From Nocardioides szechwanensis (GTDB taxonomy: Bacteria; Actinomycetota; Actinomycetes; Propionibacteriales; Nocardioidaceae), in NCBI RefSeq assembly GCF_900103935.1, contig NZ_FNIC01000001.1, forward strand, positions 862,804 to 926,803: DNA of 64,000 nt, read 5' to 3'. Shown here piece after piece: positions 41,222 to 49,408 of the stretch (positions are counted from its first letter, which is position 1; each line of letters opens with the position of its first letter). Both the position numbers and the translations under genes were made by a program. The notes under the pieces are model-generated. The model was not told the origin of the DNA. It did no database searches and saw nothing but the letters and a program-made list of their open reading frames with translations.

Positions 41222-42214
41222 ATGAACGTGCGCAAGAGCGAACGGCTGCTCAACCTGCTGATCATGCTGCTCGTGCAGCGGCACTTCGTGCCGAAGGAGC
41301 GCATCCGCGCCCTGCTGTACGCCGACTCGTCCACCGACGCCTTCGAGAAGATGTTCGAGCGTGACAAGGAGGAGCTGCGCAGCCTCGGGGTCCCGATCGA
41401 GGTGGGGCAGATGGACGCCTACTTCGACGACGAGCCGGGCTACCGGATCCGCCCTGACGAGTTCGCCCTGCCCGACATCGACCTCGAGCCGGACGAGGCG
41501 GCGATCATCGGCCTGGCCACGAAGGTCTGGGAGCACGCCCGGCTCGCCGAGGCCACGACCGACGTCGTCCGCAAGCTCACCGCGCTCGGCGTACCAGTCG
41601 ACGTCTCCGCCCTCGACATCGTCCAGCCCCGGCTGAGCGCCGACGAGCCGGCGTTCGACGTCTTCTTCGAGGCCGTCCAGGAGCGCAGCGCGGTGGAGTT
41701 CGACTACGTCCGCTCCGGGCAGAGCGAGGTCACCAGCCGCCGCCTGCACCCGTGGGGCGTCGCGCGCTACTCCGGTCGCTGGTACGTCGTCGGCCACGAC
41801 CTCGAGCGTGACGCCGAGCGAGTCTTCCGCCTGTCCCGGGTCCAGGGCCCCGCCCGCAAGGTCGGCCAGCCCGGTGCGTACGACGTACCGCCCGGCACCG
41901 ACGTGAGCGAGGTCGCCCGACGGCTGGCCCCCGCGCCGATCTCCGAGCGCGCCGTCGTCCTGGCCCGCGCGGGCACCGGGCTGCCCCTGCGGCGCCAGGC
42001 CGCCGAGATCACCCCCTCCGTGGTCGGCCCCGACGACCGCACCGCATGGGACCGTTTGGTCACAAACCGCAGCTCCACCGGGCTCGCGGACGAGCTCCTG
42101 GGCTACGGGGCGGACGTCTACGTCGAGGAGCCGGCCAGCCTGCGTGCGGCGGTGATCGAGCGCCTCAGCGCCGTCGCCCGGCCCACTGGCGAAGAGTCCG
42201 GGGGAGCGGCATGA
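41222..42214 (+). CDS. pafB: WYL-domain transcriptional regulator PafB
   Basis: The 330-residue regulator has an N-terminal winged helix (MNVRKSERLLNLLIMLLVQRHFVPKERIR) and a central WYL domain (RLHPWGVARYSGRWYVVGHDLERDAERVFRLSRV). With PafC it forms the PafBC activator of the LexA-independent DNA-damage response. GGAGGGAGAGC lies before the ATG. Residues about 278-284 (RLVTNRS) are encoded by an arm of the palindromic repeat, in frame, inside the C-terminal extension. The stop overlaps the pafC start (ATGA). Confidence 0.94.
   Translation: MNVRKSERLLNLLIMLLVQRHFVPKERIRALLYADSSTDAFEKMFERDKEELRSLGVPIEVGQMDAYFDDEPGYRIRPDEFALPDIDLEPDEAAIIGLATKVWEHARLAEATTDVVRKLTALGVPVDVSALDIVQPRLSADEPAFDVFFEAVQERSAVEFDYVRSGQSEVTSRRLHPWGVARYSGRWYVVGHDLERDAERVFRLSRVQGPARKVGQPGAYDVPPGTDVSEVARRLAPAPISERAVVLARAGTGLPLRRQAAEITPSVVGPDDRTAWDRLVTNRSSTGLADELLGYGADVYVEEPASLRAAVIERLSAVARPTGEESGGAA
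42051..42072. repeat. Repeat arm inside the pafB coding sequence, copy 9
   Basis: Nineteen consecutive bases (42054-42072) match the left arm plus its AG flank, while the first three core bases are changed. It is read in frame as R-L-V-T-N-R-S. No second arm is present. Confidence 0.85.
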
Positions 42215-43185
42215 GTCCGGCACCGACGGGCGCGAAAGACCAGGTGGCCCGCCTGCTGACGCTGGTGCCGTTCCTGCACACCCACGGCCACGTCCGCATC
42301 GACGAGGCGGCGCGGGCCCTGGGCGTCGACGAGGAGCAGCTGGTCAAGGACCTGATGGTGCTGCTCATGTGCGGGCTGCCCGGCGGCTTCCCCGACGACC
42401 TCATCGACGTCGACCTCGACGCCCTGGAGGCCGGGGTCATCCGGGTGTCCAACGCCGACTACCTCGCCCGCCCGCTGCGGCTGACCCCCACCGAGGCGTC
42501 GGCGATCATCGTGGCGCTGCGGGCCCTGCGCAACGGCGCCAAGGACGACACCCGCGAAGTCGTCGACCGGGCGCTGTCCAAGCTCGAGGCCGCGGCTGCC
42601 GAGGGTTCGGCGGCCACCCAGATCGACCCCGGCCTCAACGCCGCCGACGCCGACCAGGCGCTGCTCGCCGTACGCCTGCGCGGGGCCGTCGAGAGCCGGC
42701 GCCAGGTCCGGCTGACCTACTACGTGCCGGCCCGCGACGAGGAGTCGGTGCGCGTCGTCGACCCGCACGGCCTGATCACCCACCGCGGCCTGACCTACCT
42801 CGACGCCTGGTGCCACAGCGCCGAGGCGCCGCGGCTCTTCCGCCTCGACCGGGTCGCCGAGGCCGAGGTCCTCGACACCCCGGTCTCTGCCCCGGACACC
42901 GCCCCGCGCGACCTCGGCGACGGCCTGTTCACCGCCTCCTCCGACACCACGCCCGTCACGCTGCGCCTGCAGCGCCCGGCGCACTGGGTCACGGAGTACT
43001 ACCCCGTCGACGACATCCGGCCACGGGAGGACGGTTCCCTCGAGGTCGACCTGCAGGTCGCCGACGAGCGCTGGCTGACCCGGCTGCTGCTCCGCCTCGC
43101 GCCATACGCCGAGGTCGTGGCGCCGGCGTCGTACGGCGACGCGTTCACAGCGGCCGCACAGGACGCCCTGGCGCTCTACCGATGA
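42211..43185 (+). CDS. pafC: WYL-domain transcriptional regulator PafC
   Basis: The 324-residue partner of PafB has an N-terminal helix-turn-helix (QVARLLTLVPFLHTHGHVRIDEAARALGVDEEQLVKDL), the WYL-type core (RQVRLTYYVPARDEESVRVVDPHGLITHRGLTYLDAWCHSAEAPRLFRLDRV) and a C-terminal WCX-like extension. It acts with PafB on DNA-damage promoters in mycobacteria. ATGA overlap with pafB. It is followed by tatA after 49 bp. Confidence 0.94.
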   Translation: MSPAPTGAKDQVARLLTLVPFLHTHGHVRIDEAARALGVDEEQLVKDLMVLLMCGLPGGFPDDLIDVDLDALEAGVIRVSNADYLARPLRLTPTEASAIIVALRALRNGAKDDTREVVDRALSKLEAAAAEGSAATQIDPGLNAADADQALLAVRLRGAVESRRQVRLTYYVPARDEESVRVVDPHGLITHRGLTYLDAWCHSAEAPRLFRLDRVAEAEVLDTPVSAPDTAPRDLGDGLFTASSDTTPVTLRLQRPAHWVTEYYPVDDIRPREDGSLEVDLQVADERWLTRLLLRLAPYAEVVAPASYGDAFTAAAQDALALYR

Positions 43186-43194
43186 CCCACGGCG

Positions 43195-43200
43195 TACGAT
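43195..43200 (+). promoter_or_regulatory. Possible -10 box (TACGAT) of tatA
   Basis: TACGAT lies 34 nt before the tatA ATG, leaving a leader with GAGGT near the start. Readthrough from pafC is also possible. Confidence 0.4.
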
Positions 43201-43234
43201 TGACGACGCAACGACACCCACAGATGAGGTCCCG

Positions 43235-43516
43235 ATGATCAACCCCATGATTGGCATGCCGCAGGGCGCCGAGTGGCTCATTATCCTGGCCATCGTCATC
43301 CTCGTGTTCGGTGCTGCGAAGCTCCCCGACCTGGCCCGCGGCACCGGCCAGGCGCTGCGGATCTTCAAGGCCGAGACCAAGGGCCTCAAGGACGACGACG
43401 AGGCAGACAAGGACTCGCCGGCCGTCCCGCCCCCGGCGATCCCGACCGCGGCCGAGGACCTGCCCACCACGGCCAACCCCGAGACGGACCGTCAGACCGA
43501 CACCCGCAACGGCTGA
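43235..43516 (+). CDS. tatA: Twin-arginine translocase subunit TatA
   Basis: The 93-residue protein has one short membrane helix (WLIILAIVILVF), the FG hinge, an amphipathic helix (AAKLPDLARGTGQALRIFKAE) and a disordered acidic tail, the TatA layout. It polymerises around TatC to let folded Tat substrates cross the membrane. ATG at 43235 with GAGGT upstream. tatC follows 28 bp later. Confidence 0.95.
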   Translation: MINPMIGMPQGAEWLIILAIVILVFGAAKLPDLARGTGQALRIFKAETKGLKDDDEADKDSPAVPPPAIPTAAEDLPTTANPETDRQTDTRNG

Positions 43517-43544
43517 CCTCCGGCCGGGCTGAGAACATCTGCGA

Positions 43545-44381
43545 GTGTCCATCTCTGGCGTCGTCCAGCTCTTCGTTGGCAAGCCGGTCCACCCGGTCGG
43601 TGCTGACGGCCGGATGGCCCTGTCGGACCACCTGCGAGAGCTGCGCGCCCGGATCCTGAAGATAGCCCTGGTCGTCATCACCGGGCTGATCGTCTCGCTG
43701 GTCTTCTTCGACCAGCTCTTCGACCTCGTCTACGGGCCCTACGAGCAGGCCCAGGAGTCGCTGCCCGACGGCAGCACCGAGGCGACCACGGCCGGCGCCG
43801 CCGGGGGCTTCCTGCTCTACCTCAAGCTCTGCGGACTTGCCTCAGTCGTCGCCACCAGCCCCGTCTGGCTCTACCAGATCTGGGCGTTCATCCTCCCCGG
43901 CCTGCACGCACAGGAGCGGCGCTGGTCGCGGATCTTCGTGGCGATCGCCGGCCCCCTGTTCCTGAGCGGCGTCCTGCTCGGCTACGTCACGCTGCCCAAG
44001 GGCCTCGAGGTCCTGATCGGGTTCACGCCCGAGGGCCTGACCAACCTGGTCGAGTTCAACGAGTACCTCACGTTCTTCAGCCGCACCCTGCTGGTCTTCG
44101 GGATCGCCTTCGAGATCCCGCTGTTCGTCGTCCTGCTCAACCTCGCCGGCGTGGTCTCCGGCAAGGCGCTCGGGGCACACCGGCCGTGGATCATCGTCGG
44201 CGTCTTCGTCTTCGCCGCAGTCGCGACCCCGTCGGCCGACCCGTTCACGATGACGTTCATGGCGGTCCCGATGGTCGTGCTGTTCCTGATCTCCGAGCAG
44301 ATCGCGCGCTACAACGACCGCCGCCGCGCCAAGAGGAGCAAGTTCGCCGGCCTCTCGCCCGACGAGGCGTCCCCCCTGTGA
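43545..44381 (+). CDS. tatC: Twin-arginine translocase subunit TatC
   Basis: The 278-residue membrane protein has six helices and the family start segment MALSDHLRELRARILKIALV, including the conserved Glu in HLRELR that helps bind the twin-arginine signal. VWLYQIWAFILPGLHAQERRW is the second signature. The GTG at 43545 adds about 24 residues before that segment (VSISGVVQLFVGKPVHPVGADGR). Its stop overlaps the next gene as GTGA. Confidence 0.95.
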   Translation: MSISGVVQLFVGKPVHPVGADGRMALSDHLRELRARILKIALVVITGLIVSLVFFDQLFDLVYGPYEQAQESLPDGSTEATTAGAAGGFLLYLKLCGLASVVATSPVWLYQIWAFILPGLHAQERRWSRIFVAIAGPLFLSGVLLGYVTLPKGLEVLIGFTPEGLTNLVEFNEYLTFFSRTLLVFGIAFEIPLFVVLLNLAGVVSGKALGAHRPWIIVGVFVFAAVATPSADPFTMTFMAVPMVVLFLISEQIARYNDRRRAKRSKFAGLSPDEASPL

Positions 44382-44779
44382 CGGCGACCGTGAGCCCGAC
44401 CGACGTCGACCCCTTCGACCTGCCCGACTGGCTGGGGGAGTCCGAGGTGACCTGGTCCGCCGACACCGGCCTGCGCACCGGACACCTGGTCCCCGGGCGC
44501 CTCACCGGCCCCTCCGACGAGGACGCGGTCGCGTGCGACCTCCTGGCGGTCGACGAGGCCTACCCCGCACCGGTGACCGACAGCGCGCTGCGCTCGCGCG
44601 CGCACCAGTCCTGGCAGCACGGACAGATCCTGCTGGCGGCGTACGACGGCCGCCTGACGCTGCTGGTGCCGGGCACCGGCTTCGACGCCGACCGCGTCCT
44701 CGTCGCGCTCGAGCGGCTCGCCAGGGCCGTGGGCGCGGCGCCCGCCAGCTACGCCGCGCACCTGCGCCTCGGCCGTTAG
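44378..44779 (+). CDS. Unknown small protein between tatC and the lipid kinase
   Basis: The 133-residue product has no recognisable domain, signal peptide or membrane segment. It is acidic overall and has alternating strands and helices (LLAAYDGRLTLLVPGTGFDADRVLVALERLARAVG). The GTG start overlaps the tatC stop, so it is translated with tatC. A separate promoter for the following gene lies just after its stop. Real coding is supported by the overlap and by codon use like its neighbours. Confidence 0.65.
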   Translation: MTATVSPTDVDPFDLPDWLGESEVTWSADTGLRTGHLVPGRLTGPSDEDAVACDLLAVDEAYPAPVTDSALRSRAHQSWQHGQILLAAYDGRLTLLVPGTGFDADRVLVALERLARAVGAAPASYAAHLRLGR

Positions 44780-44816
44780 CCCGATGCGTCGGCACGATCC
44801 GCTGGGGTCCGTGCCC

Positions 44817-44822
44817 TAGGGT
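44817..44822 (+). promoter_or_regulatory. -10 box (TAGGGT), leaderless start of the lipid kinase gene
   Basis: TAGGGT ends 7 nt before the GTG at 44830. Confidence 0.55.
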
Positions 44823-44829
44823 CGAGCAC

Positions 44830-45711
44830 GTGCCCGGCACTACCCGCGAGATCGCGCTCCTTACGAACCCGACGTCCGGCAAGGGCAAGGGCGCCCGCGT
44901 GAGCGCCGCCGCGCTGGCCCACCTGCGGGCCGCGGGGCTCACGGTGCGCGCACTCCAGGGACGGGACGCCGACGAGGCGCTCGACCTGGCCCGGCAGTCC
45001 GTCAGTGACGGGGTCGACGCGCTCGTGGTGTGCGGGGGCGACGGGATGGTCAACCTCGGTATCCAGGCGGTCGCGACCACCAGTACCCCGTTGGGGATCA
45101 TCCCGGCCGGCTCCGGCGACGACGTCGCCCGCTACTTCGACATCCCGCGCCACCATCCTCTCGTCGCCGCCGACCGTGTCGTGGCCGGCGCCACCCGCAC
45201 CATCGACCTGGCCCGGTGCCACGGCCGCTACTTCGCCACCGTGATGGCGGCCGGCTTCGACGCGATCGTCAACGAGCGCGCCAACCGGATGCGCTGGCCC
45301 AAGGGGCAGATGCGCTACAACATCGCGACCCTGCTCGAGCTGCGTACCTTCGAGCCCCTGCCCTACACCCTCGACCTCGACGGGACCACGCTGCAGCTGC
45401 CCGCGATGCTGGTCGCCATCGGCAACGGGCACTCGTTCGGCGGGGGCCTGCGGATCACCGAGGGCGCCAAGCTGGACGACGACCTGCTCGACATCGTGAT
45501 CATCAAGCCGATGAGCAAGCTCGACCTGGTGCGCACGTATCCCAAGCTGTTCAAGGGCACCCACACGACACATCCGCAGTACGAGCACCACCTGGCCCGC
45601 AAGGTCACCGTCGCCGCCCCCGGGATCGTGGCGTACGCCGACGGGGAGCGGTTCGGACCGCTGCCGCTCACCATCGAGAGCGTCCCCGGCGCGCTGAGGG
45701 TGCTGTCATGA
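44830..45711 (+). CDS. Diacylglycerol kinase-like lipid kinase
   Basis: The 293-residue protein is a DAGK catalytic-domain (YegS/DgkB-type) lipid kinase: LLTNPTSGKGKGAR near the start, the nucleotide motif VVCGGDGMVNLGIQAV, and PLGIIPAGSGDDVARYFDIP. A C-terminal strand-rich domain holds GNGHSFGGGLRITEGAKLDDDLLDIV. Substrate may be diacylglycerol or another lipid. The GTG start follows a leaderless -10; the stop overlaps the helicase start (ATGA). The order tatC, lipid kinase, helicase is common in Actinobacteria. Confidence 0.9.
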   Translation: MPGTTREIALLTNPTSGKGKGARVSAAALAHLRAAGLTVRALQGRDADEALDLARQSVSDGVDALVVCGGDGMVNLGIQAVATTSTPLGIIPAGSGDDVARYFDIPRHHPLVAADRVVAGATRTIDLARCHGRYFATVMAAGFDAIVNERANRMRWPKGQMRYNIATLLELRTFEPLPYTLDLDGTTLQLPAMLVAIGNGHSFGGGLRITEGAKLDDDLLDIVIIKPMSKLDLVRTYPKLFKGTHTTHPQYEHHLARKVTVAAPGIVAYADGERFGPLPLTIESVPGALRVLS

Positions 45712-48506
45712 CCTCGGCAGCAGAGCGGTACGCCGACTACCGCAAGGACCGCGGCCACCCGGTCCTGCGCGACTTCGCCGCCCACTACGACTTCCCGCTC
45801 GACGACTTCCAGGTGCGGGCCTGCCGCGAGATCGAGGACGGGCGCGGCGTCCTCGTCGCCGCTCCCACCGGGTCGGGCAAGACGATCGTCGGGGAGTTCG
45901 CCGTACACCTGGCCCTCCAGACCGGCCGCAAGGCGTTCTACACGACCCCGATCAAGGCCCTGTCCAACCAGAAGTACCACGACCTCGTCACCCGCTACGG
46001 CGCCGACCAGGTGGGCCTGCTGACCGGTGACAACTCGGTCAACGGCGAGGCGCCGATCGTCGTGATGACGACCGAGGTGCTGCGCAACATGCTGTACGCC
46101 GGGTCGCGCACGTTGCTGGGCCTCGGCTTCGTGGTGATGGACGAGGTGCACTACCTCGCCGACCGCTCGCGTGGCGCCGTGTGGGAGGAGGTGATCATCC
46201 ACCTGCCGGAGTCGGTGGCGCTGGTCTCCCTCTCGGCCACGGTGTCCAACGCCGAGGAGTTCGGCGACTGGCTGGCCACCGTGCGCGGCGAGACCGCCAC
46301 GATCGTCGAGGAGCGGCGCCCGGTGCCGCTCTACCAGCACGTCATGGTCGGCCGGCGGCTGCTCGACCTGTTCGCGTCCTCCGACGTCGACGCGGCCGCG
46401 GGCTTCGTCAAGGAGGGTGCGCCCGTCAACGACGAGCTCACCCGGATCGCCCGCGACGACTGGGCGTCGTCTCGGATGAAGGACCGGCGTAACCCGAAGG
46501 GCCGCGGCAAGACCCCCCGCAGCAGCGGCGCCCGCGACGTCGGCAACGGCCGCCGGGTGTGGATCCCGAGCCGCTCCGACGTGATCGACCGGCTGGACCG
46601 CGAGGGGCTGCTGCCGGCGATCGTGTTCATCTTCAGTCGGGTCGGCTGCGACGCGGCGGTGACGCAGTGCCTCAACGCCGGCGTGCGGCTCACCTCCGCC
46701 CAGGAGCGCGACGAGATCTTCGCGTTCGTCGAGGCCAGCTGCCGCGACCTGCCCGAGGACGACCTGCATGTCCTGGGCTACCACGACTTCCTCGACGGCC
46801 TCACCCGTGGCATCGCCGCGCACCACGCCGGGATGCTGCCCGCGTTCAAGCAGTGCGTGGAGGAGCTCTACGTGCGCGGCCTGTGCAAGGTCGTGTTCGC
46901 CACCGAGACGCTGGCCCTGGGCATCAACATGCCCGCGCGGACCGTCGTGATCGAGAAGCTCTCCAAGTGGAACGGCGAGACCCACGCCGACATCACGCCG
47001 GGGGAGTACACCCAGCTCACCGGCCGCGCCGGCCGCCGCGGGCTCGACGTCGAGGGGCACGGTGTCGTGCTGTGGCAGCCAGGCATGAACCCCCGCGAGG
47101 TGGCCGGCCTCGCCTCCACGCGCACCTACCCGCTGCGTTCGTCGTTCCGACCGTCGTACAACATGGCGGTCAACCTCGTGCACCAGTTCGGCCGCGAGCG
47201 GTCGCGCAAGCTGCTCGAGCAGTCGTTCGCGCAGTTCCAGGCCGACAAGGCCGTCGTGGGGCTGGCGCGGCAGCTGCGCAAGAGCGAGGACGCGCTCGAC
47301 GGATACGTCGAGGCGGCGACGTGTCACCTCGGCGACTTCATGGAGTACGCCGGGCTGCGGCGCGCGATCAGCGACGCCGAGAAGGGCGCCAGCAAGGCCC
47401 GCCGGGCCGACCGGCGCGACGAGGCGCTCGCCTCGCTCGCCGAGCTCAAGGTGGGCGACGTGATCCAGGTGCCGGCCGGCAAGTTCGCCGGTTTCGCCGT
47501 CGTGGTCGACCCGGGCTACTCGCCGGAGGGGCCCCGGCCGTACGTCGTGACCGCCGACCGGCAGGCGCGGCGGCTCGCGATGCTCGACTTCCCGTCGCCG
47601 GTGGTGTCGCTCGCGCGGCTGAAGGTGCCCAAGTCGTTCAACGCCCGCAACCCCCAGATGCGGCGCGACCTGGCCCAGGCGCTGCGCTCGCGCACCCACG
47701 ACCTCACCCCGCCGCCACCGTCCGCGACCGGACGGCGGTCCGGGGCCGGGCTGCCGCCCGCGCTGGAGGAGGAGATCGGGGTGCTGCGCGCCGAGCTCAA
47801 GGCGCACCCCTGCCACGGCTGCCCCGACCGCGAGGAGCACGCGCGGTGGGCCGACCGGTGGTTCAAGCTGCACCGTGACGCCGCCACGCTCAAGCGCCGC
47901 GTCGAGCAGCGCACCAACACGGTGGCCCGGCAGTTCGACCGCGTGTGCGACGTACTGACCGCCCTGGACTACCTCGAGGGCGACGACATCACGCCGCGCG
48001 GGCGGCACCTGATGCGGATCTACTCCGACATGGACCTCGTCGCGGCCGAGTGCCTGCGCCGCGGGCTCTGGGACGACCTGTCGCCGTCTGCGCTGGCCGC
48101 CGTGCTCTCGACCCTCGTCTTCGAGGCGCGCCGCCCCGACGACGCCAGCGCCCCCCGGCTCCCGGGCGGACCGGTCAAGCCCGTCGTCGCGGAGATGGTG
48201 CGCCTCTGGGCCGAGCTCGACGGCCTCGAGCGCGCCCACCACCTCGACTTCCTGCGCCAGCCCGACCTCGGGTTCGCGTGGATCGCCTACCGCTGGGCCG
48301 AGGGCGACGACCTCGACGAGGTGCTCGGCGGCCCCGACAGCATGGGCCTGGCCGCCGGCGACTTCGTACGCTGGATGAAGCAGCTGCTCGACCTCGCCGG
48401 CCAGGTAGCTGACGCCGCCGGCGACTCGCCCCTGCGCGCCACCGCCCGTGACGTCGTACAGCGTCTGCGCCGTGGCGTCGTCGCCTACTCCGCGCTGGGG
48501 GAGTGA
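45708..48506 (+). CDS. helY: Ski2/Mtr4-like DEVH RNA/DNA helicase (HelY type)
   Basis: The 932-residue helicase has motif I APTGSGKT, motif Ia TTPIKALSNQKY, the DEVH box in VVMDEVHYLADRSRG, SLSATVSN (motif III), and the second RecA domain with ALGINMPARTVVIEKLSKW and QLTGRAGRRGLD (motif VI). The C-terminal region has a beta-rich insertion and a DSHCT-like helical end, as in Ski2/Mtr4 exosome helicases. Exact substrate in Actinobacteria is not established. ATGA overlap with the lipid kinase gene. It is followed by two repeat elements in tandem. Confidence 0.93.
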   Translation: MTSAAERYADYRKDRGHPVLRDFAAHYDFPLDDFQVRACREIEDGRGVLVAAPTGSGKTIVGEFAVHLALQTGRKAFYTTPIKALSNQKYHDLVTRYGADQVGLLTGDNSVNGEAPIVVMTTEVLRNMLYAGSRTLLGLGFVVMDEVHYLADRSRGAVWEEVIIHLPESVALVSLSATVSNAEEFGDWLATVRGETATIVEERRPVPLYQHVMVGRRLLDLFASSDVDAAAGFVKEGAPVNDELTRIARDDWASSRMKDRRNPKGRGKTPRSSGARDVGNGRRVWIPSRSDVIDRLDREGLLPAIVFIFSRVGCDAAVTQCLNAGVRLTSAQERDEIFAFVEASCRDLPEDDLHVLGYHDFLDGLTRGIAAHHAGMLPAFKQCVEELYVRGLCKVVFATETLALGINMPARTVVIEKLSKWNGETHADITPGEYTQLTGRAGRRGLDVEGHGVVLWQPGMNPREVAGLASTRTYPLRSSFRPSYNMAVNLVHQFGRERSRKLLEQSFAQFQADKAVVGLARQLRKSEDALDGYVEAATCHLGDFMEYAGLRRAISDAEKGASKARRADRRDEALASLAELKVGDVIQVPAGKFAGFAVVVDPGYSPEGPRPYVVTADRQARRLAMLDFPSPVVSLARLKVPKSFNARNPQMRRDLAQALRSRTHDLTPPPPSATGRRSGAGLPPALEEEIGVLRAELKAHPCHGCPDREEHARWADRWFKLHRDAATLKRRVEQRTNTVARQFDRVCDVLTALDYLEGDDITPRGRHLMRIYSDMDLVAAECLRRGLWDDLSPSALAAVLSTLVFEARRPDDASAPRLPGGPVKPVVAEMVRLWAELDGLERAHHLDFLRQPDLGFAWIAYRWAEGDDLDEVLGGPDSMGLAAGDFVRWMKQLLDLAGQVADAAGDSPLRATARDVVQRLRRGVVAYSALGE

Positions 48507-48527
48507 GGCTGGCGGCTCCTGGGAGCC

Positions 48528-48588
48528 GCGGTTTGGTCACAAACCGCAGCCCGGGAGGCCGAAAACGTGCGGTCTGTGACCAAACGGC
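48528..48588. repeat. Nested palindromic repeat, copy 10 (right arm mutated)
   Basis: Left arm 48528-48547 is perfect. The right arm (48569-48588) has two changes (GGTCTG for GGTTTG, ACGGC for ACCGC). It is the first of two elements between the convergent helicase and NAD(P)-binding genes. Confidence 0.9.
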
Positions 48589-48634
48589 GACTCTGGTGAG
48601 CTGCCGCTCCGCGCGGGACTCGCATCCGGGGGCA

Positions 48635-48696
48635 TGCGGTTTGGTCACAAACCGCATGAAATCGGGCCGCAGACATGTTGTCTGTGACCAAACGAC
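48635..48696. repeat. Nested palindromic repeat, copy 11 (right arm decayed)
   Basis: Left arm 48636-48655 is perfect. The right arm (about 48677-48696) keeps CTGTGACCAAACG with several changes, including the same T-to-C change as in copy 10. This suggests copies 10 and 11 arose by local duplication. Confidence 0.85.
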
Positions 48697-48725
48697 GGGT
48701 CGACGACCCGCCCAGGGGAGCCGGG

Positions 48726-49385
48726 TCAGTCCGTGAGGGCGGCGAGTGCCTCGTGGACGGGGGTGGTGCCGTTGACGAGGTTCCACTGGTGCCCCACGGA
48801 GGCGTCGTGGTCGAGTACGGCGGCAACTACGGCGGCGACATCCGCGCGGGTGACGTCGCCGCGGGGCACGCCGTCGCCGAGGGAGACCAGGCCGGTGGCG
48901 GGCTCGTCGGTGAGGCGACCGGGGCGCAGGATGGTCCAGGCCAGGCCGCTGTCCCGCAGCGCGCGGTCGGCGTCGCGTTTCGCCGCGACGTACGCCGCCC
49001 ACACCTCGCTCGTACCGTCGGGGACCGCGTTGTCGACGTCGATCGCGGAGATCTGGACGAAGCGGTCGATGCCCGCCAGCCGGGCGCCCTCGATGGACTT
49101 CAGTGAGCCCTCGAGATCGACCGTTCGCTTGCGCGTGATGTTGCCGTCCGGTCCGCCGCCGGCGGCGAAGACGACCGCCGTACAGCCTTCGAACGCCGCG
49201 GCGAAGGCGTCGGGGCCCTCCCGCTCGATGTCGAGGAGCCGCACCTCGGCGCCCCGGCCCTCCAAGTCGGCCCGGTAGGCCGCGTTGCGCACGAGCGCGA
49301 CCGGGTTGTGCTCGGAGCGGCGCAGGTCGTGCAGCAGGTGGCGGGCCACGGCTCCGTGGCCCCCGACGATGGCGATGTGGGACAT
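48726..49385 (-). CDS. NAD(P)-binding protein, atypical SDR family
   Basis: About 219 residues from MSHIAIVGGHGAVARHLL, the Rossmann glycine motif. Further segments are VRLLDIEREGPDAFAAAFEGCTAVVFAAGGG and YVAAKRDADRALRDSGLAWTILRPGRL with the Tyr-x-x-x-Lys-like region. It is typical of NAD(P)H-binding NmrA/YwnB-like proteins; the substrate is unknown. The ATG at 49385 is chosen over one 9 nt upstream because a TACGGT -10 lies 7 nt before it. Confidence 0.87.
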   Translation of the reverse strand: MSHIAIVGGHGAVARHLLHDLRRSEHNPVALVRNAAYRADLEGRGAEVRLLDIEREGPDAFAAAFEGCTAVVFAAGGGPDGNITRKRTVDLEGSLKSIEGARLAGIDRFVQISAIDVDNAVPDGTSEVWAAYVAAKRDADRALRDSGLAWTILRPGRLTDEPATGLVSLGDGVPRGDVTRADVAAVVAAVLDHDASVGHQWNLVNGTTPVHEALAALTD

Positions 49386-49392
49386 GCCGTCC

Positions 49393-49398
49393 ACCGTA
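49393..49398 (-). promoter_or_regulatory. -10 box (TACGGT), leaderless start of the NAD(P)-binding gene
   Basis: The minus-strand TACGGT ends 7 nt before the ATG at 49385 and lies just before the 3' end of the exonuclease gene. Confidence 0.5.
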
Positions 49399-49408
49399 CG
49401 GCGCCTCG

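Noticed and set aside
45363..48242. 959-codon minus-strand frame opposite the lipid kinase and helicase
   Set aside because: Antisense shadow; the helicase frame contains all conserved motifs.
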